Shown: piece after piece, positions 1 to 6,757 of the stretch
How the letters are laid out: every line of letters begins with the position of its first letter
How positions within the stretch are numbered: the stretch's first letter is position 1
DNA from: Clostridia bacterium
Lineage (GTDB): Bacteria; Bacillota_A; Clostridia; Christensenellales; Aristaeellaceae
NCBI GenBank assembly: GCA_009783365.1
Contig: WRHG01000043.1
Coordinates: 1-12,592, forward strand
Direction of reading: 5' to 3'
DNA: 12,592 nucleotides
Position numbers and translations under genes: made by a program
The notes under the pieces: model-generated
The model's input: the letters and a program-made list of their open reading frames with translations, nothing else
Told to the model about the DNA's origin: nothing
Databases searched by the model: none

Positions 1-175
1 ATTCGTCATAATCCGGGTGGACATGCCCTTCGGATACCGCCCCCGGCGGTACGATCGTGTATACCAGGGACACACGTTCTTCCCCCGTGGTTTGCGGAGA
101 GACGATCAGGCGGACCTGCCTTGTAACACCTTCCCCAAATTCTTCACAGGGAAAATTGAGGGTATCATAAAGCAT
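1..175 (-). CDS. Cupin-domain protein, 3' end cut by window edge
   Basis: This is the first 58 residues of a small protein that reads out of the window on the minus strand. The ATG at 175 is preceded by AAGGAG at 188-183, seven bases away, so the start is well supported. The visible part carries a proline-glycine turn and then GHVHPDYDE, which fits cupin motif 1 (G, spacer, HxH, 3-4 residues, E), the metal-binding edge of a double-stranded beta-helix. Small single-domain cupins in catabolic clusters act as sugar isomerases, dioxygenases, lyases or ligand sensors, and nothing here selects among these. It lies 38 bases after the dehydrogenase E1 beta gene on the same strand with no terminator visible between them, so it is probably the third gene of that transcript. 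The second cupin motif lies outside the window. Confidence 0.72.
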   Translation of the reverse strand, partial: MLYDTLNFPCEEFGEGVTRQVRLIVSPQTTGEERVSLVYTIVPPGAVSEGHVHPDYDE

Positions 176-213
176 GTTTTTTCTCCTTCTTCTATATATC
201 GCTGTGGCGGGCA

Positions 214-1188
214 CTAAATGTACAGCACTTCCCTCGCGGCGTCCGCAATGCGCTGGACCGACGGTACAGTTAGCTTCTCTAGCTTTTGCGAATAGGGGAT
301 GGGCGTCTGAAAGGCCGTTACCCGTTTAACAGGTGCGTCCAGGTATGAAAACGCCCGATCAGACAGGATGTATGCGAGTTCCGCTCCGATTCCGCACATG
401 GCGTGAGCTTCGTGGACGACCACTGCCCGTCCTGTCTTTTTCACGGATTGGATAAGGGTATCCTCATCCAGCGGCACCAGTGTACGCGGGTCAATCACCT
501 CTGCGCTGATGCCCTGCTTCGCCAATTCCGCCGCTGCCTCCAACGCCCGTAATACCATCCACGATGTGGCGATGATTGTTACGTCCGTACCTGTTTGCTT
601 GACATCCGCTTTGCCCAGCGCAATGGTATACTCCCCTTCAGGTACATCGGAGCGCGTCTGATAGAGCATCTTGTGTTCAAAAAACATGACTGGATTGTTA
701 TCACGGATGGCGGTTTTCAGTAAACCCTTCGCATCGTATGGTGTCGAAGGCATTACCACCTTGAGGCCCGGAATGTGGCAAAAAAAGGCTTCCAGGTTCT
801 GGGAATGCTGCACGCCGTTGCCCCGGCCCGACCCCTGCTGGGTGCGGATGGTCAGGGGCACGGCGGCGGCGCCGCCGGAGGCGTAGCGGTACTTGGCGAT
901 CTGGTTGATCATTTGATCCATGGCGCACAGGATGAAGTCCACATATTGCACCTCGACCACCGGCCGCATGCCTGTCAGGGCCGCGCCCAGGCCCGCGCCT
1001 ACAAAGGCCGCCTCCGAAATCGGCGTATTGCGGATACGGTCGTGGCCGAACTCAGCCAGCAGCCCCTTGGTACAGCCAAAAATACCGCCCATGGTCTCCA
1101 CGTCCTCGCCCATCACGAATACGCTGGCGTCCCTGCGCATCTCCTCGGCCATGGCCTCCTTGACAGCCTGAACATAATTCATATTCAT
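214..1188 (-). CDS. 2-oxo acid / acetoin dehydrogenase E1 component, beta subunit
   Basis: With the alpha subunit, E1 beta forms the thiamine-diphosphate heterotetramer that decarboxylates a 2-oxo acid (or cleaves acetoin) and passes the acyl group to lipoyl-E2. The 324-residue length is normal. Family blocks are clear: GEDVETMGGIFGCTKGL near residues 28-43, TPISEAAFVGAGLG with the TPP-activating Glu59, and VDFILCAMDQMINQIAK followed by RYASGG near residues 83-106. I chose the ATG at 1188 because AGGAGG (1204-1199) lies ten bases upstream and because this ATG overlaps the alpha stop as ATGA (1188-1185), which implies translational coupling. A longer frame opens at 1245 but would run deep into the alpha gene. 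No E2 or E3 gene is in the window, so pyruvate, branched-chain and acetoin substrates cannot be told apart. The gene is intact although its partner is interrupted. Confidence 0.93.
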   Translation of the reverse strand: MNMNYVQAVKEAMAEEMRRDASVFVMGEDVETMGGIFGCTKGLLAEFGHDRIRNTPISEAAFVGAGLGAALTGMRPVVEVQYVDFILCAMDQMINQIAKYRYASGGAAAVPLTIRTQQGSGRGNGVQHSQNLEAFFCHIPGLKVVMPSTPYDAKGLLKTAIRDNNPVMFFEHKMLYQTRSDVPEGEYTIALGKADVKQTGTDVTIIATSWMVLRALEAAAELAKQGISAEVIDPRTLVPLDEDTLIQSVKKTGRAVVVHEAHAMCGIGAELAYILSDRAFSYLDAPVKRVTAFQTPIPYSQKLEKLTVPSVQRIADAAREVLYI

Positions 1189-2171
1189 TGGGCGTTCGCC
1201 TCCTCTGAAAATACATTTTCCCACAACTCGGCATCCTCCGGCCAAGGGCTGTTTTCAGCGTATTCCTGAGCAGCGTCTATTTCCCCGCGGATCTGTTCCT
1301 TCATCGCGTCCAGGGCGTCGCATGTAATGGCGCCATTATCCAATAAGTGCTTTTCCAAAAACCGGATAGGGCACCGCTTTTTCCACGTCTCAACCTCCTC
1401 CACGCTGCGATATCCTCCCAGGAAATACCCATCCCCGGGATAATGACCATCCCAGCGATAGGTCTTGGCTTCGATAAGGGAAGGGCCGCCGCCCTTTCGC
1501 GCGCGCCGAATCGCGGGGGAGAGCGCCTTTTCCAGCTCAAACACGTTATTGCCGTCCACCGTAACGCCCGGCATGCCGTAAGCTGCCGCGCGTACGGATA
1601 CATCCTCCACGGAAAGGCTTTCCTTCACGGATGTAAACACCTGTTACAGATTATTCTCACATAGGTAGATTATGGGAAGCTTCCATACGGCCGCCAGGTT
1701 CATCGCCTCGTGGGTAACGCCTTCATTGGAAGCGCCTTCGCCGAAAAAGCAGACAACCACGCCGCCGTTTTTTTTATGAATGCCCAATGACATCGCCGCG
1801 CCGCACGCGATAGACATGCCGCCGCCTACGATGCCGTTGGCGCCCAGGTTCCCAAGCGCTAGGTCGGAAATATGCATGGACCCGCCTTTGCCCCGGGAAT
1901 ATCCTGTTTGACGCCCATATAGTTCGGCCATCATTCTGTCCGTTCGCATGCCCTTTGCAAGGCAGTGCCCGTTCCCCCTATGGGTACTGGTGATGAAGTC
2001 CCGCCCGTCCAAGAGTTCACAGGCTGTGGCCGCAACCGCTTCCTCGCCGATATATAGGTGGATGGATCCCGTCACCACCCCCTGTTTATAGAGTTCCATG
2101 GCTCGGGTTTCAAACGCCCGGATACGGTTCATAATCTCATAGATGTGCAGTTGTTGCTTTTTTGTCAGCAT
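1185..2171 (-). pseudogene. 2-oxo acid / acetoin dehydrogenase E1 component, alpha subunit, interrupted by in-frame TAA
   Basis: Read through as one frame, this is a full-length (about 328-residue) E1 alpha subunit. Its TPP motif is GEGASNEG (residues 144-151) through the CENN block near 171-174. Codon 176 (1646-1644) is TAA, exactly where homologues usually have Tyr (ENNxY). Translation resumes in the same frame with QVFTSVKESL and continues through RAAAYGMPGVTVDG and the typical YRWDGHYPGD region to a TGA at 1187-1185. There is no frameshift, so one base change (TAC or TAT to TAA) explains it. The GTG at 1640 has no ribosome binding site, so an independent C-terminal protein is unlikely. 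The start ATG at 2171 has AAGGAAGG upstream. Reading it as a pseudogene is the simplest view; a base-calling error is the main alternative. KKRCPI replaces the usual KKRDPI, another small oddity. Confidence 0.85.
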
Positions 2172-2275
2172 GCTACCCTTCCTTCACTGTTCGTGTTGAA
2201 TATAATGAGGTATGGTTTCTCGCGCCGTAGCGATTGGCCGGTGTGAACTATGCTTCCAGCGTTCAGTTTAGTCCC

Positions 2276-2304
2276 ATCTTATGACTTTGAGGCATGGCTG
2301 TCAA
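2276..2304 (-). promoter_or_regulatory. Sigma-70-type promoter for the E1 alpha/beta-cupin transcript
   Basis: On the minus strand a perfect -35 TTGACA (2304-2299) is followed after 17 bases by TAAGAT (2281-2276), one mismatch from TATAAT. Transcription would begin near 2269, giving a leader of about 97 bases before the E1 alpha ATG at 2171. I see no convincing riboswitch fold in that leader. It lies back-to-back with the plus-strand promoter at 2331-2360, so the two could share regulators. Confidence 0.6.
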
Positions 2305-2330
2305 GCTGGCCGTTAAGGAAGGATAGGCAG

Positions 2331-2360
2331 TTGTCAATAATAGCGGCGCGATGGTATAAT
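2331..2360 (+). promoter_or_regulatory. Sigma-70-type promoter for the URO-D-fold gene
   Basis: TTGTCA (2331-2336) is followed after 18 bases by a perfect TATAAT (2355-2360). The start of transcription would be near 2367, about 90 bases before the gene. The CG-centred palindrome at 2385-2398 lies just downstream of the predicted start, a place where a bound repressor would block transcription. Confidence 0.62.
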
Positions 2361-2384
2361 CATGATAGGAAGCAATGGACTTTT

Positions 2385-2398
2385 TGGTATCGTTTCCA
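2385..2398 (+). promoter_or_regulatory. LacI-family / cre-like operator
   Basis: TGGTATCGTTTCCA is an imperfect palindrome with a central CG, the layout that LacI/CcpA-type proteins bend with their hinge-helix leucines. By my count it matches the cre consensus TGWNANCGNTNWCA at 12 of 14 positions. It lies 18-31 bases past the predicted transcription start of the downstream gene. It may serve the LacI-family regulator at 3552-4586 or CcpA; the sequence alone cannot decide. Confidence 0.45.
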
Positions 2399-2458
2399 TA
2401 AAAACAAGCGCCTGTTCTATACAATCCAGCGGGACAGCCTAAGAGGAGGATCATTGTG

Positions 2459-3532
2459 ATGAAAGCCCATCAGTTCGACTACGATGTCTACGAGCGTTTT
2501 TGCGAGGAAAACAATCGAAAGGCGCAAGCGTTCGCTCGTGGTGATTTTTTGCCTGTGTCCCAATGGACGCTTGGCAAAAACGCATATGCCGCCAACTCCA
2601 GGGACAAGGAGGCCATGCTGGCCGAGCAGTTGGACGCCATTACCCAAGTGATGGAAACTCCGAATGACTGGATTCCTTACCTGGAACCGTGGCACGGCGT
2701 AGGCGTTTTTGCCGAGGCGTTCGGCTGCCCATTTACATGGACGGAAGACAACGCGCCCTGGACCCGGACGATTATCAGCGATCTGGAAAGCTTACAAAGG
2801 CTTTCCAAGCCCCGGCTCAAGGATGCTAAGCTTTTGCAGTATGTATTGCGAACGACGGAGTATTTCAATGAACAGACGAAAGGCAGGCTCTCCATTGCCG
2901 CCACCGATACGCAAAGCCCTGTGGATACGCTCACGCTGATCTGCGATCCCACCTGGTTTATGACAGAAGCATATGACCATCCGGATGAATTTCATCGGGT
3001 ATTGTCTGACATCACAGATCTAATCATTGAGTTCACCCTGAAACAGCGCGATTTGTGCACGAAGCCCATAGGACCAGGCCACACCATGTGGTCTCCTGAT
3101 GTTTTGGGCGGCGGGATCTCCATATCCGAAGACGTATTGGTCATGATGGACCCGGATTTTTACGATGAATTTGCCAAACCTTACAATGAGCGCATTGCGA
3201 AGGCGCTGGGCGGCGGCGCCATCCATTCCTGCGGCCCGTGGGCCCACAACTTTGATCGGGTTAAACAAACCAGGGGCCTCACCATGGTTGACCTGGCGAT
3301 CAGCAAGGTTTTCGATCCGGGCCCCAATCTGCCGGAAACGGTGGTTATGGGCTTTGAAAATACCGATATTCCCGTTCAGGTACGGGCGGATTATCGGGAT
3401 GAGGCGAAATTGAATACGTTGCTCCGCTCCGATGTTCGCACCATCCTCACATTATGGTGGGATGACGCGCCGGCGGTTCGCACGTACAGGTATCAGGAAA
3501 CCAAAGCGCGATGGGAAGCATACCACAGCTGA
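2459..3532 (+). CDS. Uroporphyrinogen decarboxylase (URO-D)/MtaA-fold family protein
   Basis: This 357-residue protein has the length and layout of the URO-D superfamily, which holds heme-pathway uroporphyrinogen decarboxylase and the corrinoid:coenzyme M or tetrahydrofolate methyltransferases of the MtaA/MtbA/CmuA type. The best landmark is AIHSCG, with His256 and Cys258 matching the HxC zinc-binding pair of the methyltransferase branch, followed by a C-terminal MGFENTDIPV strand region. There is no cysteine after Cys258, so the third zinc ligand of MtaA-like enzymes is not obvious. No heme gene or corrinoid protein is nearby, so a role in heme synthesis is unlikely and the substrate is unknown. 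AGGAGG (2444-2449) serves either ATG 2459 or the GTG at 2456; I prefer the ATG. The gene has its own promoter and is convergent with the LacI-type regulator, with only 19 bases between them. Confidence 0.8.
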   Translation: MKAHQFDYDVYERFCEENNRKAQAFARGDFLPVSQWTLGKNAYAANSRDKEAMLAEQLDAITQVMETPNDWIPYLEPWHGVGVFAEAFGCPFTWTEDNAPWTRTIISDLESLQRLSKPRLKDAKLLQYVLRTTEYFNEQTKGRLSIAATDTQSPVDTLTLICDPTWFMTEAYDHPDEFHRVLSDITDLIIEFTLKQRDLCTKPIGPGHTMWSPDVLGGGISISEDVLVMMDPDFYDEFAKPYNERIAKALGGGAIHSCGPWAHNFDRVKQTRGLTMVDLAISKVFDPGPNLPETVVMGFENTDIPVQVRADYRDEAKLNTLLRSDVRTILTLWWDDAPAVRTYRYQETKARWEAYHS

Positions 3533-3551
3533 CGCGCCGTAAAGATCATAC

Positions 3552-4586
3552 TCAGAAAAGTTCCAAATTACTGCGCAGTATAATACGCGGATTCAGCAAA
3601 ACCGTATCCTCCACCTGCAGCCCGTCCGCGATGGCGTGATAGAGTTTTTTAAATCCCTGCCGCCCCTGCTCGTACTGGTTTTGAAAAATCGACGCCGCTA
3701 CGATACCCTGCGTCATATACTCTCGCAGCTCCTGATAGATATCCGAGGTGATAAGCAGGATCTTTCCGGCCAAATCCCGCTCCCGGATTGCGTGGATCAC
3801 CTCTCTGGAATTGAAGGAATTCACGTAAATCGCGCCAAGATCAGGACACTCGGTGAGGACCCGATGGGTTTCTCGATACGCCAGTTCTTCGGAATCGTAG
3901 TGATAATAGACCATCGCGATGCGCAAAGGGGTATCAGCCGCCTGCTCCTGAAAGCCCACCACCGTCTCGCTGTGTATGCTGTGGCCGGGCAAGCCGCCGG
4001 ATGCGATAGCCACGCTTTTCCCCCGATCCATCCATCGGTATAGGAGTTCGGCGGCTATACGGCCAGCCACCCTGCCATTGTATCGGAGGCAGAATTGCCG
4101 GAGCATTGGGTCTATATCGTTAACGGCTGTAGCCACAAACACGCCTTTTTCTTGCAAGTAACGAAAGCCTTCCACTTCTTTGGCGCATATCAGCGCGCCA
4201 TCATATCCCTGATCCGCCACGCTTCGAAGAATGTGCCCCAAGTACGCTTCTCCTTCCGGCCGGTTTGAGAGGCCTTCGCCATAGCTGAAATACTCCACGT
4301 TGATATTGAAATCACGCAGTTCTTCGGCGGCGCTGCGGGCGCCGTCCATAAAGCGGTTATGAAATTCAGGGAAATTAGTATAGCCCAGCACGGCTATGGT
4401 TACCGGTCTGCGGGCCAGGCTCCTCGCAAGAAAATTGACTTGGTAACCCATCTCCTTGGCCTGCCGCAATACCAAAGCCCGCGTCTTTTCACTCACTTTA
4501 GGCTTTCCGGTTAGGGCGCGGTTCACCGTAGCCGTGGAGATACCCAGTTCTTTCGCAATATCGTAAATCGTCACTCTTTTACGCAT
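3552..4586 (-). CDS. LacI-family transcriptional regulator
   Basis: The 344-residue protein has the two-part LacI/GalR build. An N-terminal helix-turn-helix (VTIYDIAKELGISTATVNRA, about residues 5-24) is followed by the hinge helix FLARSLARRP (about 52-61), whose leucine normally inserts at a central CpG of the operator. A periplasmic-binding-protein-like sensor domain fills the rest (about residues 62-344) and probably binds a sugar, sugar acid or phosphate as inducer. I chose the ATG at 4586 because GGAG (4601-4598) lies 11 bases upstream. A GTG at 4598 would start inside that ribosome binding site. It is divergent from the UlaG-like/LarA-like pair and convergent with the URO-D-fold gene, so it is the obvious candidate local repressor. 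Possible targets are the CG-centred site at 2385-2398 and its own upstream region. Confidence 0.93.
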   Translation of the reverse strand: MRKRVTIYDIAKELGISTATVNRALTGKPKVSEKTRALVLRQAKEMGYQVNFLARSLARRPVTIAVLGYTNFPEFHNRFMDGARSAAEELRDFNINVEYFSYGEGLSNRPEGEAYLGHILRSVADQGYDGALICAKEVEGFRYLQEKGVFVATAVNDIDPMLRQFCLRYNGRVAGRIAAELLYRWMDRGKSVAIASGGLPGHSIHSETVVGFQEQAADTPLRIAMVYYHYDSEELAYRETHRVLTECPDLGAIYVNSFNSREVIHAIRERDLAGKILLITSDIYQELREYMTQGIVAASIFQNQYEQGRQGFKKLYHAIADGLQVEDTVLLNPRIILRSNLELF

Positions 4587-4619
4587 TGTCCGGATCACTC
4601 CATTTTTTTGATGGACAAT
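4585..4619. repeat. Inverted repeat ATTGTCC / GGACAAT at the LacI-hydrolase divergent start region
   Basis: Perfect 7-base arms (4585-4591 and 4613-4619) are separated by 21 bases. The left arm overlaps the regulator's start codon, and the right arm lies in the leader of the divergent hydrolase gene. Such an arrangement could be a two-site operator for autoregulation, but its arm spacing is longer than the usual single LacI-type palindrome, so the link to LacI is only a guess. I found no strong sigma-70 promoter in this gap; TGGACA at 4612-4617 with TACTAC at 4635-4640 is the best weak candidate. Confidence 0.35.
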
Positions 4620-4678
4620 TCATCCGAATCATGTTACTACTATGCTATCACCGATGAAGGAATTTTGCAAACCGGGAA

Positions 4679-4685
4679 AGAGGAG
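4679..4685 (+). promoter_or_regulatory. Ribosome binding site that sets the start of the UlaG-like gene
   Basis: AGAGGAG ends six bases before the ATG at 4692. The reading frame stays open upstream to a TTG at 4608, but that codon has no ribosome binding site, and the extra 28 residues do not resemble the start of the family. This site therefore decides the start. Confidence 0.7.
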
Positions 4686-4691
4686 ATTCGT

Positions 4692-5486
4692 ATGGATTTT
4701 GTAAGCCGCGTAAAGAGCAGCGCCCCCCCGGAGGGCCAATTCGAACTTTTTTGGCTGGGACAGGCAGGGTTTGTATGCAAGACGGCAGGAGGAAAGCTGA
4801 TCGTAATCGATCCCTATTTCTCCGATTATGTGCAGCGCATCATTCCCGAGGAAGGACTCGGCTTTAAACGGCTTTCGCCGCCTCCCTGCAACGCGGATGA
4901 TTTATCCATTGACGCTTTGATCATCTCCCACGAGCATGGTGATCACTTTGATGTGGACGCCATGCCCTTGATGCTGAAAAATGAGCGCATGCACGTATAT
5001 ACCAACAAGGTCGTATACGCGGAATTACTTCACATGAAAGTGCCGGAAACTCGGCTGCATCTCATGGAAAAGGGAATGTCATTGCTCCTTTGGGAGGAAC
5101 TGCGCCTGACGGCTGTGGATTGCGACCACGGGGATCTGACACCTGAAGCGCTTGGCTTTATCCTGGACTTTTCCTTTACGAAAGTATACTATGCCGGAGA
5201 CACGGCATACTCGCCGGACCGCCTCGAAGCAGCCATTCAGGCGAAACCGGAAGTAGCGCTGTTGCCCATCAACGGCGCCTACGGCAACTTAAACGGCATT
5301 ACCGCGTCCCGGTATGCCGCCCTGCTGCAATCGAAGGTGTGCGTACCCTGCCATTTCTGGACGTTTCCCCTGCATAATGGAGACCCTCAGGAGATCATTG
5401 AAAACCTTCCAAAGCAGGCGAAGAATTGCTCTTTGCAGCTGCTATGCCAGGGAGAGGGCTTCCGGTATGGAAGCGCGAGCGTATGA
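4692..5486 (+). CDS. Metallo-beta-lactamase-fold hydrolase, UlaG-like (sugar-lactone type)
   Basis: This 264-residue cytoplasmic protein has the metallo-beta-lactamase fold. The metal motif SHEHGDHFD gives His80, His82, Asp84 and His85. DCDHGD supplies His146, YYAGDT supplies the bridging Asp170, and PCHFWTF supplies His221. The overall order resembles UlaG, the L-ascorbate-6-phosphate lactonase, rather than true beta-lactamases; there is no signal peptide. UlaG-type enzymes open phosphorylated or free sugar lactones. The next gene, a LarA-type racemase, overlaps its stop as ATGA (5483-5486), so the two are translationally coupled and probably act in sequence, for example lactone opening followed by change of the 2-hydroxyl. 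No ascorbate phosphotransferase genes or UlaD-type decarboxylase are present, so ascorbate itself is not strongly indicated. Closely related folds include general MBL hydrolases annotated YtkL or UPF0173, which remain possible. Confidence 0.85.
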   Translation: MDFVSRVKSSAPPEGQFELFWLGQAGFVCKTAGGKLIVIDPYFSDYVQRIIPEEGLGFKRLSPPPCNADDLSIDALIISHEHGDHFDVDAMPLMLKNERMHVYTNKVVYAELLHMKVPETRLHLMEKGMSLLLWEELRLTAVDCDHGDLTPEALGFILDFSFTKVYYAGDTAYSPDRLEAAIQAKPEVALLPINGAYGNLNGITASRYAALLQSKVCVPCHFWTFPLHNGDPQEIIENLPKQAKNCSLQLLCQGEGFRYGSASV

Positions 5487-6739
5487 AGATAGCGTTTGGC
5501 TATGGCACAGGAGTACAGGAGGCGGAAGTTCCGGACGGGAACCTTCAGGATGTACTCCTGCCCAATCCGGTAATCCAGGGCCTGACAGGAGAAGCGGAAG
5601 TCCGGCGTGCCCTGGCAGCACCCATAGGCGCCGATCGCCTGCGCAAGCTGGCGCGGCCGGGGGAGAGCGTCGTGATCGTCACCAGCGATATCACCCGCCC
5701 CATGCCCACGCCACTGGTAATGCCCCCTCTTCTTGATGAACTGTATGGAGCGGGCGTCCGTCCCAAAGACATTACCCTGGTTTTTGCTTTGGGAAGCCAT
5801 CGGCCCCATACGCGGGAGGAACAGCGGAAACTGGCCGGTGAACGCGCTTATGCGGAGGTGCGCTGTATTGATTCTCAACCGGCCCGTTGCGTCCGGCTGG
5901 GATATACATCGAGGGGCACGCCTGTGGATATCGACAGCGTCGTGGTTCATGCGGACCGCCGCATCTGCCTTGGCAATATTGAGTATCATTATTTCGCCGG
6001 CTACTCCGGAGGCGCCAAGGCGTTAATGCCCGGCGTGTCCACCCGGGAGGCCATCCAGCATAACCACAGTATGATGGTCCTGCCGGAGGCGTGCGCAGGC
6101 AATCTGAAACAAAACCCCGTTCGCCAGGATTTGGAGGAAGCCGCCAACATGGTTGGCATTGATTTCCTGCTCAACGTAGTGGTGGATGAGCGGAAACAAA
6201 TTGTCCGCGCCGTAGCCGGAGACGTGCGGCTGGCGCACCGGGAGGGATGCATGTTTTTGGACGGCTTGTACCGTACGGCCATATCAAAGCGGGCGGACAT
6301 TGTGCTGGTCTCCCAGGGCGGAGCGCCGAAGGACTTGAATCTGTATCAGACCCAAAAAGCATTGGACAACGCCCGGCACGCGGTCCGTCAGGGCGGCGTG
6401 ATCATCCTGATCGGTTCCTGCAAGGAGGGCCTGGGCGAACAAGTCTTCGAGGAATGGATCACGTCCGCGGTTACAGCGGACAGCATGATTGAGCGTATCG
6501 CAAATCATTTTGAGCTGGGCGGCCACAAGGCGGCGGCCATCGCCATGGTCTTGCGGCAGGCGGATATTTATCTGGTCAGCGAGTTGCCTGAGGCCTTTGT
6601 CCGAAGCATCTTTTTGCAGCCTTTCCCTTCGGCGCAGGCGGCGCTGGACGCAGCATTCGCAAAGCTGGGCCGCGACGCCAATGTGCTTGCCATGCCTTAT
6701 GGCGGTTCCACCTTGCCCTTTATGGAAAGCGGTTCCTAA
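5483..6739 (+). CDS. larA: Nickel-dependent hydroxyacid racemase/epimerase, LarA family
   Basis: LarA enzymes invert the alpha-carbon of 2-hydroxy acids (lactate, and in relatives malate, gluconate and others) by hydride transfer to a nickel-pincer nucleotide. This 418-residue protein keeps the signature residues: TSDITRP with Asp69 and Arg72, LGSHRPH with His106 and His109, and the block EYHYFAGYSGGAK with His169 and Lys179, followed by REAIQHNH with His195. The spacing His169-Lys179-His195 equals His174-Lys184-His200 of Lactobacillus plantarum LarA, where Lys184 carries the cofactor and His200 binds nickel. The ATG at 5483 overlaps the upstream stop; a longer frame from 5426 would overlap the hydrolase for no reason. 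No larB, larC or larE maturation genes are in the window, so the cofactor must be made elsewhere. Paired with a lactonase-like gene, a sugar-acid epimerase role seems more likely than lactate racemase, but this is inference. Confidence 0.88.
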   Translation: MKIAFGYGTGVQEAEVPDGNLQDVLLPNPVIQGLTGEAEVRRALAAPIGADRLRKLARPGESVVIVTSDITRPMPTPLVMPPLLDELYGAGVRPKDITLVFALGSHRPHTREEQRKLAGERAYAEVRCIDSQPARCVRLGYTSRGTPVDIDSVVVHADRRICLGNIEYHYFAGYSGGAKALMPGVSTREAIQHNHSMMVLPEACAGNLKQNPVRQDLEEAANMVGIDFLLNVVVDERKQIVRAVAGDVRLAHREGCMFLDGLYRTAISKRADIVLVSQGGAPKDLNLYQTQKALDNARHAVRQGGVIILIGSCKEGLGEQVFEEWITSAVTADSMIERIANHFELGGHKAAAIAMVLRQADIYLVSELPEAFVRSIFLQPFPSAQAALDAAFAKLGRDANVLAMPYGGSTLPFMESGS

Positions 6740-6750
6740 CGCTGCTTTTT
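6726..6750 (+). terminator. Possible intrinsic terminator after the LarA-like gene
   Basis: AAAGC (6726-6730) can pair with GCTTT (6744-6748), with GTT/AAC (6732-6734 / 6738-6740) as an inner stem, followed by a run of five T. The hairpin overlaps the LarA stop codon and lies in the 18-base gap before the convergent DeoC gene. The stem is imperfect, so the call is modest. Confidence 0.4.
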
Positions 6751-6757
6751 GATTGTT

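Noticed and set aside
775..1269. 164-residue plus-strand open frame
   Set aside because: It is antisense to E1 beta/alpha, has low-complexity composition, no ribosome binding site and no recognisable family motif.
1638..1650. Stop-codon recoding or programmed readthrough at the E1 alpha TAA
   Set aside because: TAA ends several intact genes in this window, TAA is the least leaky stop, and no readthrough structure is evident. A point mutation or error is simpler.
2459..3532. True heme-pathway uroporphyrinogen decarboxylase (HemE)
   Set aside because: It has the HSCG motif of the methyltransferase branch, lacks recognisable HemE N-terminal substrate motifs, and no heme genes are nearby.
4608..4691. 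N-terminal extension of the UlaG-like protein from a TTG
   Set aside because: There is no ribosome binding site at the TTG, while AGAGGAG sits at ideal spacing from the ATG at 4692.
5426..5482. Longer LarA-like start overlapping the hydrolase
   Set aside because: The extra 19 residues are out-of-frame hydrolase coding sequence; the ATGA overlap at 5483 is the normal coupling arrangement.
5387..5989. 200-residue minus-strand open frame
   Set aside because: It lies antisense to the hydrolase and LarA-like genes, both of which have clear catalytic motifs on the plus strand.
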